Origin: Friedmanniella luteola
Lineage (GTDB): Bacteria; Actinomycetota; Actinomycetes; Propionibacteriales; Propionibacteriaceae
NCBI RefSeq assembly: GCF_900105065.1
Contig: NZ_LT629749.1
Location: 682,001 to 746,000, forward strand
Length of the DNA stretch: 64,000 bases
Reading direction: 5' to 3'
The notes beneath the pieces are model-generated. The model made no database searches, had not been told where the DNA came from, and saw only the letters and a program-made list of their open reading frames with translations. Positions 15,751 to 23,484 of the stretch are shown piece by piece. Position 1 is the first letter of the stretch; each line of letters opens with the position of its first letter. Position numbers and translations under genes: made by a program.

Positions 15751-16911
15751 GTGACGCCCCGTCCGCCCTCCCCGGACGGTCTCGCTGCGCTGTGGGGTCC
15801 GCTCGAGCCCGGCGAGCGGCCGTTGCGCGTCCTGGGCCTGTTCGCCCACCCCGATGACGAGGTCTTCTGCGTCGGCGGCACCATCGCCCTGGCCGCGGCC
15901 GCCGGGGCCGAGACCGCCCTCGTCTCCCTGACCCAGGGCGACGCCGGGCAGATCCGGGACTCCGCGGTCGCCACCCGGCGCACCCTGGGCGCGACCCGGG
16001 TCGGTGAGCTGGAGGCGGCGGCCAAGGCCCTGGGCGTCGGCGCGGTGGAGTGCTTCGACCTCGGCGACGGGAACCTGGCCCGGATGCCGTACGCGGACCT
16101 GGTCGTCCTGGTGCGGGAGGTCCTTCAGCGGCACGCCCCGGACGTGGTGGTCACCTTCGGCGACGACGGCGGCTTCGGTCACCCCGACCACATGGCGTCC
16201 TCGCGAGCCGTGCTCTCGGCGCGCGAGCAGCTGGCCCGCCCGCTCCGGGTGCTGCACGCCCGCTTCCCGGCGCACGACCGCCTGCTGGTGGACCTCTTGG
16301 TCGAGTGGCTGACGTCGCGGGAGCGGGAGTCCGTCGGGACGGCCGGGTTCGGCAACGCGCTGCGCCTGTTCGCCGACGGGTCCTCGGTGCTGGGGTTCGC
16401 GGCCGACCACCTGCACGTCCAGTGGTTCCCGGCCGGCTCGTTCGTCATCGAGCAGGGGGAGCCGGCCACCGAGCTGTTCTGCATCCTGTCGGGCTCGGTG
16501 GACATCGTCGTGGAGGACGCCGACGGCGGGCTGCGCACCGTCGACACGGCCTACGCGGGCGCCTTCGTCGGCCAGGACGGCCTGGCCACCAACCGTCCGC
16601 GCAACGCCCACGTCATCGCCCGCGACGACGTCACCTGCTTCGTGCTGTCGCCGCGCGGGCGCGACCTCTCGGCCGGCCGGGGGACCAGCGCCACCGTGGC
16701 CGACGACCCGTCCGGGTCCGACCGACCGGGCCCGGCGGCCGACGACCCCGACGGCGAGGACGACGTCGTCGTCGACGTGCACGCGGCCCTCGACCAGAAG
16801 ATCGCGGCGCTGGTCGCGCACCGCTCCCAGTACGCGCTGGACGCGGAGCTGCTGCCGCGCCAGGTGCTGAGCCCGTTGCTGAGCACCGAGTACTTCACCG
16901 TGGTCGGCTAG
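15751..16911 (+). CDS. PIG-L (LmbE) deacetylase with an inserted cyclic-nucleotide-binding domain
   Basis: A 386-residue fusion. The PIG-L/LmbE zinc deacetylase part starts with FAHPDDE (32-37) and has GFGHPDH near 141-147. At about 220-306 a CNB/CAP-like domain intervenes (FPAGSFVIEQGEPATELFCILSGSVDIVV, ending RPRNAHV). After an acidic Pro/Asp linker, the terminal PIG-L helix resumes as DVHAALDQKIAALVAHRSQ (about 340). So the CNB domain is nested in the deacetylase. Its phosphate-binding cassette keeps the Arg but has VGQ instead of FGE. Related LmbE enzymes act on GlcNAc-inositol, mycothiol conjugates and similar. GTG 15751 is my choice; GTG 15700 is possible. It is 26 bases upstream of an MFS-CNB gene. 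Confidence 0.82.
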   Translation: MTPRPPSPDGLAALWGPLEPGERPLRVLGLFAHPDDEVFCVGGTIALAAAAGAETALVSLTQGDAGQIRDSAVATRRTLGATRVGELEAAAKALGVGAVECFDLGDGNLARMPYADLVVLVREVLQRHAPDVVVTFGDDGGFGHPDHMASSRAVLSAREQLARPLRVLHARFPAHDRLLVDLLVEWLTSRERESVGTAGFGNALRLFADGSSVLGFAADHLHVQWFPAGSFVIEQGEPATELFCILSGSVDIVVEDADGGLRTVDTAYAGAFVGQDGLATNRPRNAHVIARDDVTCFVLSPRGRDLSAGRGTSATVADDPSGSDRPGPAADDPDGEDDVVVDVHAALDQKIAALVAHRSQYALDAELLPRQVLSPLLSTEYFTVVG

Positions 16912-16937
16912 CCGGAGCAGCGGGCGGGGGCGGGGTG

Positions 16938-18614
16938 ATGGCGGCGACGGCGGGGCTGCGCGGACGGCTGGACGGCACCCGCCAGGCGCTGCGGAACCCC
17001 CCGCTCGCCCGCCTGCTGGTGGTCTGGGCGGTCTGGATCACCGCGGACTGGGCGTTGTTGATCACCGTCTCGCTGCTGGCGCTCGACGTCGGCGGCCCGG
17101 CCGCCGTGGGCCTGGTGGGCGCCGTGCGCGTGCTCCCCGCGGCGCTGCTGAGCGCTCCCGCCTCGGTGCTGACCGATCGCTGGGTCCGCAGCCGGCTGCT
17201 GGCGGTCGTCCTGGCGGGCTCGGGTGCGCTGACCGGGGTGCTCGTCTGGTGCGCCTCCGTCGACGCGGGCCTGCCGGTCCTGCTCGTCGTCGTCGCGGCC
17301 GGCTCGGCGATCGGCGCGGCCGTCCGACCCACCCTGCAGGCGATGGTGCCGACGCTGGTCACCTCGCCCGCCGACCTGATCGCCGCCAACGCGGCCTACG
17401 CGACCATCGAGGCCGTCGGCACGGTCGTCGGGCCCGGCCTGTGCGCGGCCCTCCTCGGCGCGGTCGGCCCGCCCGGGGTCCTCGGCGTGCTGGCGGTGCT
17501 CCTCGGCCTGGCCGCCCTGGTCGCCGCCGCGATCCGCACCCCGTTCCGACCGGTCCGGTCGGCCCGGACGTCGGCCCGGGCGGCCTGGCTGGCGCCGCTC
17601 GCCGGCTTCCGCGTGCTCGCGCGGCCGGGGCTGCGGCTCGCGATCTCGCTCTTCCTCGGTCAGACCACCATGCGGGGCCTGCTCAACGTCTTCGTCGTGC
17701 TGGTCGCCACGTCGATGGTGGGCGGGTCCGAGTCCCGGGCCGGCAGCCTCTTCATCGCGATGGGGGTCGGCGGGCTGGTCGGCGCCGCCGTCGCCCTGGG
17801 GCTGGGCCCGCAGCACGGGAGCCGCTGGATCGCGCTGGGCATCGCCCTGTGGGGGCTGCCCGTCGTCGCCATCGGGCTCTGGCCGGACGCGACCGTCGCC
17901 TCGGTCGCGCTCGCCGTCCTGGGGTTCGGCAACGCGCTCCTCGACGTGTCGGGGTACACGCTGGTCAACCGGCTGGTCCCCGACCACCTCGCGGGCCGGG
18001 CCTGGGGCGCCTTCAGCGCCCTGGGCGCGGCCGTCGTCGCCCTCGGCTCGCTGGCGGCCCCGCTGCTGGCGGGGCTGGTGGGGCTGACCGGCGCGATGGT
18101 GCTGACCGGCGCCGTGCTCGCGCTCGCGCCGGCCGTCACCTGGCGGTGGCTCAGCCGCCTCGACGCCCTGGCGAGCGGTCGGGCCGAGGACGTGGAGCTG
18201 CTCCGTCGGGTCCCGCTGTTCGCCGCGCTGTCCCTGGTCGGCGTCGAGCGGCTCGCGCGGGGCGCCCGCACCCGGGATCTGGCGGCGGGCGAGGTCGTGG
18301 TCGAGCAGGGCGAGCCCGCCGCGGACTTCTACGTCATCGCCGAAGGGGCGGCCCTCGTCACGCGGGACGGCCGGGAGGTCCGCCAGCTGGGTCCGGCCGA
18401 GGCGTTCGGCGAGATCGCCCTGCTGGACCCCGGACCGCGCACGGCCACCGTCACGACCGCGGCACCGACCCGCCTGCTCGTCGTGGACCGGGACGGCTTC
18501 GTCGCCGCCGTCACGGGGCACCGGCCGACCGACGACCTCGCCCGGGAGCGGGTGGCCCGGCTGCGCTCCGCCGACGAGGAGCGCTCGACGGGCGAGCCCG
18601 ACGGGCCCCGGTAG
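16938..18614 (+). CDS. MFS transporter with C-terminal cyclic-nucleotide-binding domain
   Basis: A 558-residue membrane protein. Residues about 20-400 form roughly twelve hydrophobic segments of the major facilitator type, with the cytoplasmic loop TDRWVRSRLLA after the second helix. Residues about 415-540 are a CNB domain (AAGEVVVEQGEPAADFYVIAEG) with an intact phosphate cassette FGEIALLDPGPRTATV near 489-502, where Glu and Arg contact the cyclic phosphate and ribose. Transport gated by a cyclic nucleotide is therefore plausible; the substrate is unknown. It follows the PIG-L/CNB gene by 26 bases, so both are likely one operon. A GTG directly before the ATG is an alternative start. Confidence 0.86.
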   Translation: MAATAGLRGRLDGTRQALRNPPLARLLVVWAVWITADWALLITVSLLALDVGGPAAVGLVGAVRVLPAALLSAPASVLTDRWVRSRLLAVVLAGSGALTGVLVWCASVDAGLPVLLVVVAAGSAIGAAVRPTLQAMVPTLVTSPADLIAANAAYATIEAVGTVVGPGLCAALLGAVGPPGVLGVLAVLLGLAALVAAAIRTPFRPVRSARTSARAAWLAPLAGFRVLARPGLRLAISLFLGQTTMRGLLNVFVVLVATSMVGGSESRAGSLFIAMGVGGLVGAAVALGLGPQHGSRWIALGIALWGLPVVAIGLWPDATVASVALAVLGFGNALLDVSGYTLVNRLVPDHLAGRAWGAFSALGAAVVALGSLAAPLLAGLVGLTGAMVLTGAVLALAPAVTWRWLSRLDALASGRAEDVELLRRVPLFAALSLVGVERLARGARTRDLAAGEVVVEQGEPAADFYVIAEGAALVTRDGREVRQLGPAEAFGEIALLDPGPRTATVTTAAPTRLLVVDRDGFVAAVTGHRPTDDLARERVARLRSADEERSTGEPDGPR

Positions 18615-18622
18615 GACGGTGC

Positions 18623-18640
18623 GACCGCAACCGTGCGGTC
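18623..18640 (+). terminator. hairpin after the MFS-CNB gene
   Basis: GACCGCA-ACCG-TGCGGTC forms a perfect 7-bp stem with a 4-base loop, eight bases after the stop. No T-run follows, as is common in GC-rich actinobacteria. Confidence 0.5.
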
Positions 18641-18734
18641 TCCGCGGCCCCGACGACGGCCCTGGCGCCGGTGAGGCCGCCTAGGCTGGTCCGGAGGACG
18701 CCGAGCGCTGCGTTCCGAGGACGAGGAGCAGCAG

Positions 18735-19256
18735 GTGGCCGAGCAGGTGAGCGATCTGCCGACGGTCCTGAGGGCCTTCCGCGCGGGCGACGAGCAGGCC
18801 CTGGCGGCGACCTACGCACGCTGGTCGCCGCTGGTCCACAGCATCGCCCTGCGGTCGCTGGGCGACGTCGGCGACGCGGAGGCGGTCACCCAGCGGGTCT
18901 TCACCCGCGCGTGGACCGCCCGCGACACCGCCGGCACGCCCCGCGTCGTCGGGTTGCCGGCCTGGCTGGTCGGGCTGACCCTCGAGGAGGTCGCGCGCTC
19001 CCGGATCTCCCGGGACACCGGGTCGGTCACCGCCGCCGGGTCCGCCGACGTGGCCGACCGGCTGCTGCTGGCGGACGGGGTGTCCCACCTGGACGCCGAG
19101 CCCCAGCAGGTGCTCCGGATGGCGTTGTACGGCGAGCTCACCCACACCCAGATCTCCGACCGCCTGGGGCTGTCCTCCGGCACCGTGCGGGCCCACCTGC
19201 GGCGCGGCCTCGACACGCTGCGCGAGCGGCTGGAGGTGCAGCCGCATGCATGTTGA
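18735..19256 (+). CDS. ECF-type sigma-70 family sigma factor
   Basis: A 173-residue extracytoplasmic-function sigma factor. Region 2 covers about residues 8-75 (AFRAGDEQALAATYARWSPLVHSIALRSLGD...AVTQRVFTRAW) and region 4 about 115-168 (LTHTQISDRLGLSSGTVRAHLRRGLDTLRERL). Start GTG 18735 follows GAGGAG. The last 11 bases overlap the next gene, an anti-sigma factor of zinc-binding type, the standard ECF arrangement. It lies downstream of the MFS-CNB gene after a hairpin and a 94-base gap, so it is probably transcribed separately. Target genes are unknown. Confidence 0.9.
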   Translation: MAEQVSDLPTVLRAFRAGDEQALAATYARWSPLVHSIALRSLGDVGDAEAVTQRVFTRAWTARDTAGTPRVVGLPAWLVGLTLEEVARSRISRDTGSVTAAGSADVADRLLLADGVSHLDAEPQQVLRMALYGELTHTQISDRLGLSSGTVRAHLRRGLDTLRERLEVQPHAC

Positions 19257-19860
19257 TCCCGAGCTGCTGGTCCTGCTCGCCCTGGGCGAGGACGTCGGCA
19301 CCGCCGACGAGCGCCGTCACGCGCAGAGCTGTCCCGCCTGCGCCGACGAGCTCGCGGACCTCCACCGGGTGGCGACCGTCGGCCGTGGCGCGCGGGACGA
19401 GACCCGGCTGGTCAGCCCCGGCCCGGACGTCTGGGCCAGGGTCCGCGCCGAGCTGGGCCTCGACCGCGCGCCGGAACCGTCCCTCCCTCCGACCGCGCAC
19501 GCCAGGCCGGGGCACGACCTGAGGGCGCACGCCCGGCTGACCCCGGTCGAGGCGACCTGGTCCCAGGCGTCGGGCCGGGCGGACCTCGCCACCGACGAGC
19601 GCGGCCGGCGCGTCCTCCAGGTCGCCCTGCACGCCGACCTGCCGTCCTCCGGCATCCGCCAGGCCTGGTTGGTCCACCGCCTCGACCCGAGCCGACGCCA
19701 GACCCTCGGCATCCTGGACGGGCGCGACGGCCTGTGGACCGTCGACCACTCCATCGACCTGCAGGAGTACGCGATCCTCGACATCTCGCAGCAGGGCACG
19801 GGGGAGACCGAGCACTCCGGTCAGACCATCGTCCGCGGCGAGCTCACGCTCGTCGGCTGA
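19246..19860 (+). CDS. zinc-binding (HxxxCxxC) anti-sigma factor without membrane anchor
   Basis: A 204-residue partner of the sigma factor it overlaps. The N-terminal zinc anti-sigma domain has H25, C29 and C32 (RRHAQSCPAC). The C-terminal half resembles the RskA extracytoplasmic domain (RQAWLVHRLDP...GILDGRDGLWTVDHSIDLQEYAILDIS), yet there is no hydrophobic segment between them. This suggests a soluble, cytoplasmic anti-sigma factor that may sense redox or a ligand directly. It differs from the membrane-anchored anti-sigma encoded at 31283-31975. Confidence 0.84.
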   Translation: MHVDPELLVLLALGEDVGTADERRHAQSCPACADELADLHRVATVGRGARDETRLVSPGPDVWARVRAELGLDRAPEPSLPPTAHARPGHDLRAHARLTPVEATWSQASGRADLATDERGRRVLQVALHADLPSSGIRQAWLVHRLDPSRRQTLGILDGRDGLWTVDHSIDLQEYAILDISQQGTGETEHSGQTIVRGELTLVG

Positions 19861-19892
19861 CCCGCACCGGTCCGAAGGCGCCGCCGGGCGGG

Positions 19893-19949
19893 CGAGTGCT
19901 GAGGAGGTGCGTCCCGGCGCCGGTTCCAGCTGCGCATCTTCAGCACTCG
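19893..19949. terminator. long imperfect hairpin after the anti-sigma gene
   Basis: CGAGTGCTGA (19893-19902) pairs perfectly with TCAGCACTCG (19940-19949). Inner bases GTGCG and CGCA extend the stem. It lies 33 bases after the anti-sigma stop. No T-run is present; it probably ends the sigma/anti-sigma transcript. The rest of the 244-base gap up to the sialidase shows no gene. Confidence 0.45.
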
Positions 19950-20104
19950 TGGGGTGAGACGCGGTCCGCCCGGGACCTTGGTCCGGGGTCTGATGGGCAC
20001 GTTCTCGGACCGGAGCCCCCGAGCGCCTCGACGGAGTCCATGTCGCACGGTCGCGGTGGCTACGCTCGGGGTGACCTCGGGGCGGAAACGATGGAAGGCG
20101 TCTG

Positions 20105-21277
20105 ATGACCGCGACCACCCGCCCGCTCCTTCGCCGCGCCAGCAGCGCGGTCCTGCTCGTGATGGCCCTGGTGATGACCTCGGCACCGCTGCCGCACGCC
20201 GACGCCGCGGCCAAGACCTGCAGCGCCACGCCCTTCCGCACCAACGCGGGCCGGAAGGTGGTCTACCGCATCCCGGCGATGGTGCGGACCCCCCAGGGGA
20301 CGCTCGTCGCCTTCGCCGAGCGGCGGCGCAGCACCAGCCCCGCCGCGGACATCTCCGACACCGAGGTCGTCACCGTCCGCTCCACCGACCGCGGCTGCCA
20401 CTGGAGCAAGCCCCGGGTGATCGGCGACGCCGGCAAGGGCACCGTCGGCAACCCGGCCCCGCTGGTCGACACCAGCACCGGCGACGTGCTGCTCGTCACG
20501 ATCCTCCGGCCGAAGGGCGGCACGACCGGGCACGGCTTCCACCTGCAGCGCAGCACGGACGACGGCCGCACCTTCACCGCCTACGCGAAGGCGAGCAAGG
20601 ACCTGGCGGGCATCCCGCGCTGGTCCGGCGGGCTGACCGGGCCGGGTCACGCGATCCAGCTGCGCTCCCCCCGGAGCAAGCACCGTGGCCGGCTCGTCGT
20701 CCCGATGGGCTACAAGGACGGCAACCGCTACGGCGCCTACGCCGTCGTGAGCGACGACCACGGCAAGACCTGGAAGGTCGGCTACAAGGCGACCGGCGAC
20801 GACGGCCGGATCGAGGGCACCGTGGCCGAGCTGCCCGACGGCCGGCTCTGGATCAGCTACCGCAACCGCAACGCGAAGGCCCCGGTGGGCACCGGTCGGA
20901 TCGCCACCTTCTCGAGCGACGGCGGCTCCAGCCTCGACGCCCCCTTCAAGCGGGCCGGGCTGCCGACCGTCTCGGTCCAGGGCAGCGCCCTCGCCCTGAC
21001 CGGCCCCCACGCCGGCACCCTGCTGTTCTCGTCGCCGTCCCGCAAGGACCCGACCCGGCGGCACGGCATGGCCCTGTTCGTCAGCCGCGGCGCGAGCGCG
21101 GGCAAGAGCTGGGGCAGCGGCCGCCCCGTCCAGAAGGACAGCCGGCCCGGCGCCTACTCCGACCTCGTGCAGCTCGACGGCGCCACCGTCGGCATCCTCT
21201 ACGAGACCGGCCAGACGACGTGGAAGGAGCGCATCGACTTCCGCAGCCTCCGGATCGCGGACGTCCTGAAGCGCTGA
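20105..21277 (+). CDS. secreted exo-alpha-sialidase (BNR/Asp-box repeats)
   Basis: A 390-residue exported sialidase-fold enzyme expected to release terminal sialic acid. A Sec signal occupies residues 1-35 (RRASSAVLLVMALVMTSAPL...ADAAA). The mature part shows the catalytic YRIP motif (VVYRIPAMV), an Arg triad context (ERRRS), Asp-boxes STDRGCHWS, STDDGRTFT and SDDHGKTWK, the acidic EGTVAELPDG, and the Tyr/Glu region YSDLVQL and GILYETG. That is a single six-bladed propeller without carbohydrate modules. ATG 20105 follows GGAAGG. The LacI gene downstream may control it. Related enzymes can act on Kdn or other acids. Confidence 0.87.
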   Translation: MTATTRPLLRRASSAVLLVMALVMTSAPLPHADAAAKTCSATPFRTNAGRKVVYRIPAMVRTPQGTLVAFAERRRSTSPAADISDTEVVTVRSTDRGCHWSKPRVIGDAGKGTVGNPAPLVDTSTGDVLLVTILRPKGGTTGHGFHLQRSTDDGRTFTAYAKASKDLAGIPRWSGGLTGPGHAIQLRSPRSKHRGRLVVPMGYKDGNRYGAYAVVSDDHGKTWKVGYKATGDDGRIEGTVAELPDGRLWISYRNRNAKAPVGTGRIATFSSDGGSSLDAPFKRAGLPTVSVQGSALALTGPHAGTLLFSSPSRKDPTRRHGMALFVSRGASAGKSWGSGRPVQKDSRPGAYSDLVQLDGATVGILYETGQTTWKERIDFRSLRIADVLKR

Positions 21278-21446
21278 CCCGTCCGGACCGGCCGGCGGGT
21301 CGAGCGCCCGGCAGGGGTCCTCCGGCAACCGGGTCGTGCACCAACGGACCTGGCTGCCCCGGACGTGCCCGGGTAGATTGCCCGGAGCAGATCCGCACTC
21401 GGGGGAGGGCTTCTGACGCACGCACGAGCCTCCGGGGGGACCAACC

Positions 21447-22469
21447 ATGAGTCGTAGGGCAACCGCACAGGACGTGGCCGACCTGGCCGGCGTCTCGCGC
21501 AGCGCCGTGTCGCTGGTGCTGAACGGGCGGGCGAAGGGGCTCATCTCCGCCGCCAAGCAGGAGGCCGTGCTGGACGCGGCCCGCCGCCTCGAGTACACGC
21601 CCAACGCCGTGGCGCAGAGCCTGCGGACGTCCCGCACCCGCATCCTCGGGGTGCTGACCTGGCGCGGGGTGGGCGGGCTGCCGCTGCACCTGATGGCGTC
21701 GGCGCTCCAGACGTCGCTGAACAGCGGCTACAAGCTGATCAAGATGTACGCCGAGCCCACGGAGATCGACCAGCGCCGGGCCCTGTCGACGCTGGGCAAC
21801 CAGCAGGTCGACGGCATGCTGGTCGTCGCCCCCGAGCTGTGCGAGTACGCGGCGGTCGAGGCGCTGTCTGCGTCCCCGGTGGTGCTGCTCAACTGCCAGG
21901 ACCCCGAGCAGCGGCTCACCAGCGTCGCGCCCGACGAGGAGGGTGCCGGCCGGGGCGCGGTCGAGGCGCTGCTCGACCGCGGCCACCGGGACATCGCCCT
22001 GCTCAGCGGTCCGCTGACCCACTTCCAGACGGGGCTCCGGGCGGCGGGCGCCGCCCAGGCCCTCGTGGGGGCCGGGATCGCGCCCCGGCAGGTGGCGGCC
22101 GACGACCTCCGGATCGACGAGGGCCTGGCCGCCGCCACCGCCCTGCTCACCGCCGACCGGCCGCCGACCGCCCTGGTCTGCACCAACGAGCGGCTCGCCG
22201 TGGGCGTCATGCTGGCGGCGGCGCGGCTGGGCCTGACGGTGCCGGACGACCTCTCCCTCGTCAGCCTGGACGACCGGGAGCAGCTGAGCGCCCAGCTCAG
22301 CCCCGAGGTCACCCGGATGGAGCGGCCCGACGACCTGATGGCCACGCACGCCGCCGAGCTGCTGATCGAGTGGTTGGACAGCGGCAGCGCTCCCGAGGCG
22401 CAGCACTACTCCTTCGTCTGCCCCCTCGTGGCAGGCGCCTCGGTCGCCGGTCCCCGCCCCCGGGGCTGA
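21447..22469 (+). CDS. LacI-family transcriptional regulator
   Basis: A 340-residue repressor. The N-terminal LacI helix-turn-helix is DVADLAGVSRSAVSLVLNG (about residues 8-27), with the hinge NAVAQSLRTSRTRILGVLT. The remainder is a periplasmic-binding-protein-like sugar sensor (VDGMLVVAPE, GHRDIALLSG, PTALVCTNERLAVGVMLAA, SLDD). Such proteins control carbohydrate genes. It lies between the sialidase and a membrane protein gene starting seven bases after its stop, and no operator could be identified with confidence. Confidence 0.9.
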   Translation: MSRRATAQDVADLAGVSRSAVSLVLNGRAKGLISAAKQEAVLDAARRLEYTPNAVAQSLRTSRTRILGVLTWRGVGGLPLHLMASALQTSLNSGYKLIKMYAEPTEIDQRRALSTLGNQQVDGMLVVAPELCEYAAVEALSASPVVLLNCQDPEQRLTSVAPDEEGAGRGAVEALLDRGHRDIALLSGPLTHFQTGLRAAGAAQALVGAGIAPRQVAADDLRIDEGLAAATALLTADRPPTALVCTNERLAVGVMLAAARLGLTVPDDLSLVSLDDREQLSAQLSPEVTRMERPDDLMATHAAELLIEWLDSGSAPEAQHYSFVCPLVAGASVAGPRPRG

Positions 22470-22476
22470 CGACGAC

Positions 22477-23187
22477 GTGCCCGACCGCAGCCGGCGCGCC
22501 GTCGCGGTGGTGCGGAGCGCGGTCGGCACGCGGGCGCGGCGTCGGCTGCTGGCCGTCGTCCTGCTCGTCGGACTGCTGACCGCCGTCGCGGTCGCGACGG
22601 CGACGGCTCCGGCCGGGCGGACGTTCGCGGGCCTGACGGCTCCGGTCCAGCTGGTGATGTCGGTGGGGGTGCCCTGCACCGGGGTGCTCCTCGGACGGGA
22701 CCTCGCCACTCAGGAGGCTCGCCCCCCGGTGCTGCCGAGCCTCCTGGGTGCGGGGCTGGTGGCCGCCGGCGCCGCCCTGGTCGGCGTGCTGGCCACCGCG
22801 GGCGTCCTCGGCGTGGTCGGGTCCCGGGCGGCGGACCCGTGGGCCGGCGCGGCCGCCGTGACCCTGGGGAGCGTGCTGGTCCAGGTGCTCGCCCAGCTGG
22901 TCGGGACCGGGCTCGGCCTGCTCATCCCGTCGGTGACCCTCGCCTGCCTGTCCACCGTCGTGCTGCCCCTCGGCCTGTGGGCCGTCCTCGGGGCGAGCGA
23001 CGCGCTGCGCCCGGCCCGGGGCTGGCTGACGCCCTTCGCGACCACCGGTGCCCTGCTGGCCGGCCGGATGACCGCGGTGGCGTGGGCGCGCTGGCTGGTC
23101 GTGGTCCTGCTGTGGGGGGTCGGGCTCAACCTGCTCGGGGTGCTCCGGGCGCGCTCCGAGCGGGCCGCGGGGCCCGCAGCCCCCTGA
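22477..23187 (+). CDS. polytopic membrane protein, ABC-2-permease-like
   Basis: A 236-residue integral membrane protein with about six hydrophobic segments (near 24-44, 53-73, 86-110, 124-150, 152-172, 205-224). The arrangement resembles ABC-2 type permeases that work with a separate ATPase, but none is encoded nearby. GTG 22477 lacks a ribosome site and follows the LacI stop by seven bases, suggesting translational coupling. Function unknown. Confidence 0.7.
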   Translation: MPDRSRRAVAVVRSAVGTRARRRLLAVVLLVGLLTAVAVATATAPAGRTFAGLTAPVQLVMSVGVPCTGVLLGRDLATQEARPPVLPSLLGAGLVAAGAALVGVLATAGVLGVVGSRAADPWAGAAAVTLGSVLVQVLAQLVGTGLGLLIPSVTLACLSTVVLPLGLWAVLGASDALRPARGWLTPFATTGALLAGRMTAVAWARWLVVVLLWGVGLNLLGVLRARSERAAGPAAP

Positions 23188-23207
23188 GGCCCCCCGCGAG
23201 GTGTCGG

Positions 23208-23226
23208 CCCTCCGACAGGCTCAGGG
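23208..23226. repeat. dispersed element CCCTCCGACAGGCTCAGGG
   Basis: A half-copy of the CCTGAGC...GTCGAAGG family, here in inverse orientation, in the gap between two convergent genes. See the full palindromic copy at 53659-53693. Confidence 0.6.
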
Positions 23227-23268
23227 CGCGGGCCCTCGGCAGCTCGGGGAGCAGGGGTTCGGACGGGT

Positions 23269-23439
23269 TCAGGGAGCTGGGGCCTCGGAGCCCGTCTGGT
23301 CGTCGGCGTCCTGGGCGTGGATCTGGTCGCTCTCCGCCTCGTCGGACTGCCCCTCGGTGCCGTCCGGTCGGCCCTCGGGCGGGGCCGTCATGGTGGGCTC
23401 GGCGTCCTGGTCGTGCTCGTCGGCGCTGTTCTCGGTCAT
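23269..23439 (-). CDS. small acidic hypothetical protein
   Basis: A 56-residue frame from ATG 23439 to TGA. A ribosome site TAGGAG stands six bases upstream. The product is extremely acidic and polar (about one third Asp/Glu; MTENSADEHDQDAEP near the start, ending SEAPAP) and is probably disordered. It lies 45 bases after the SDR gene on the same strand and could be co-transcribed with it. Such small acidic proteins are common but uncharacterised in actinobacteria. Confidence 0.6.
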   Translation of the reverse strand: MTENSADEHDQDAEPTMTAPPEGRPDGTEGQSDEAESDQIHAQDADDQTGSEAPAP

Positions 23440-23484
23440 GCCGTGCTCCTACCCGTCCGGCGCCGGCCCACGCAGGGGCGCGGG

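Noticed and set aside
15751-16911. PIG-L/CNB fusion as a sequencing or assembly artefact
   Set aside because: The frame is continuous with uniform codon use, and PIG-L sequence resumes after the CNB domain, so a simple frameshift fusion does not explain it.
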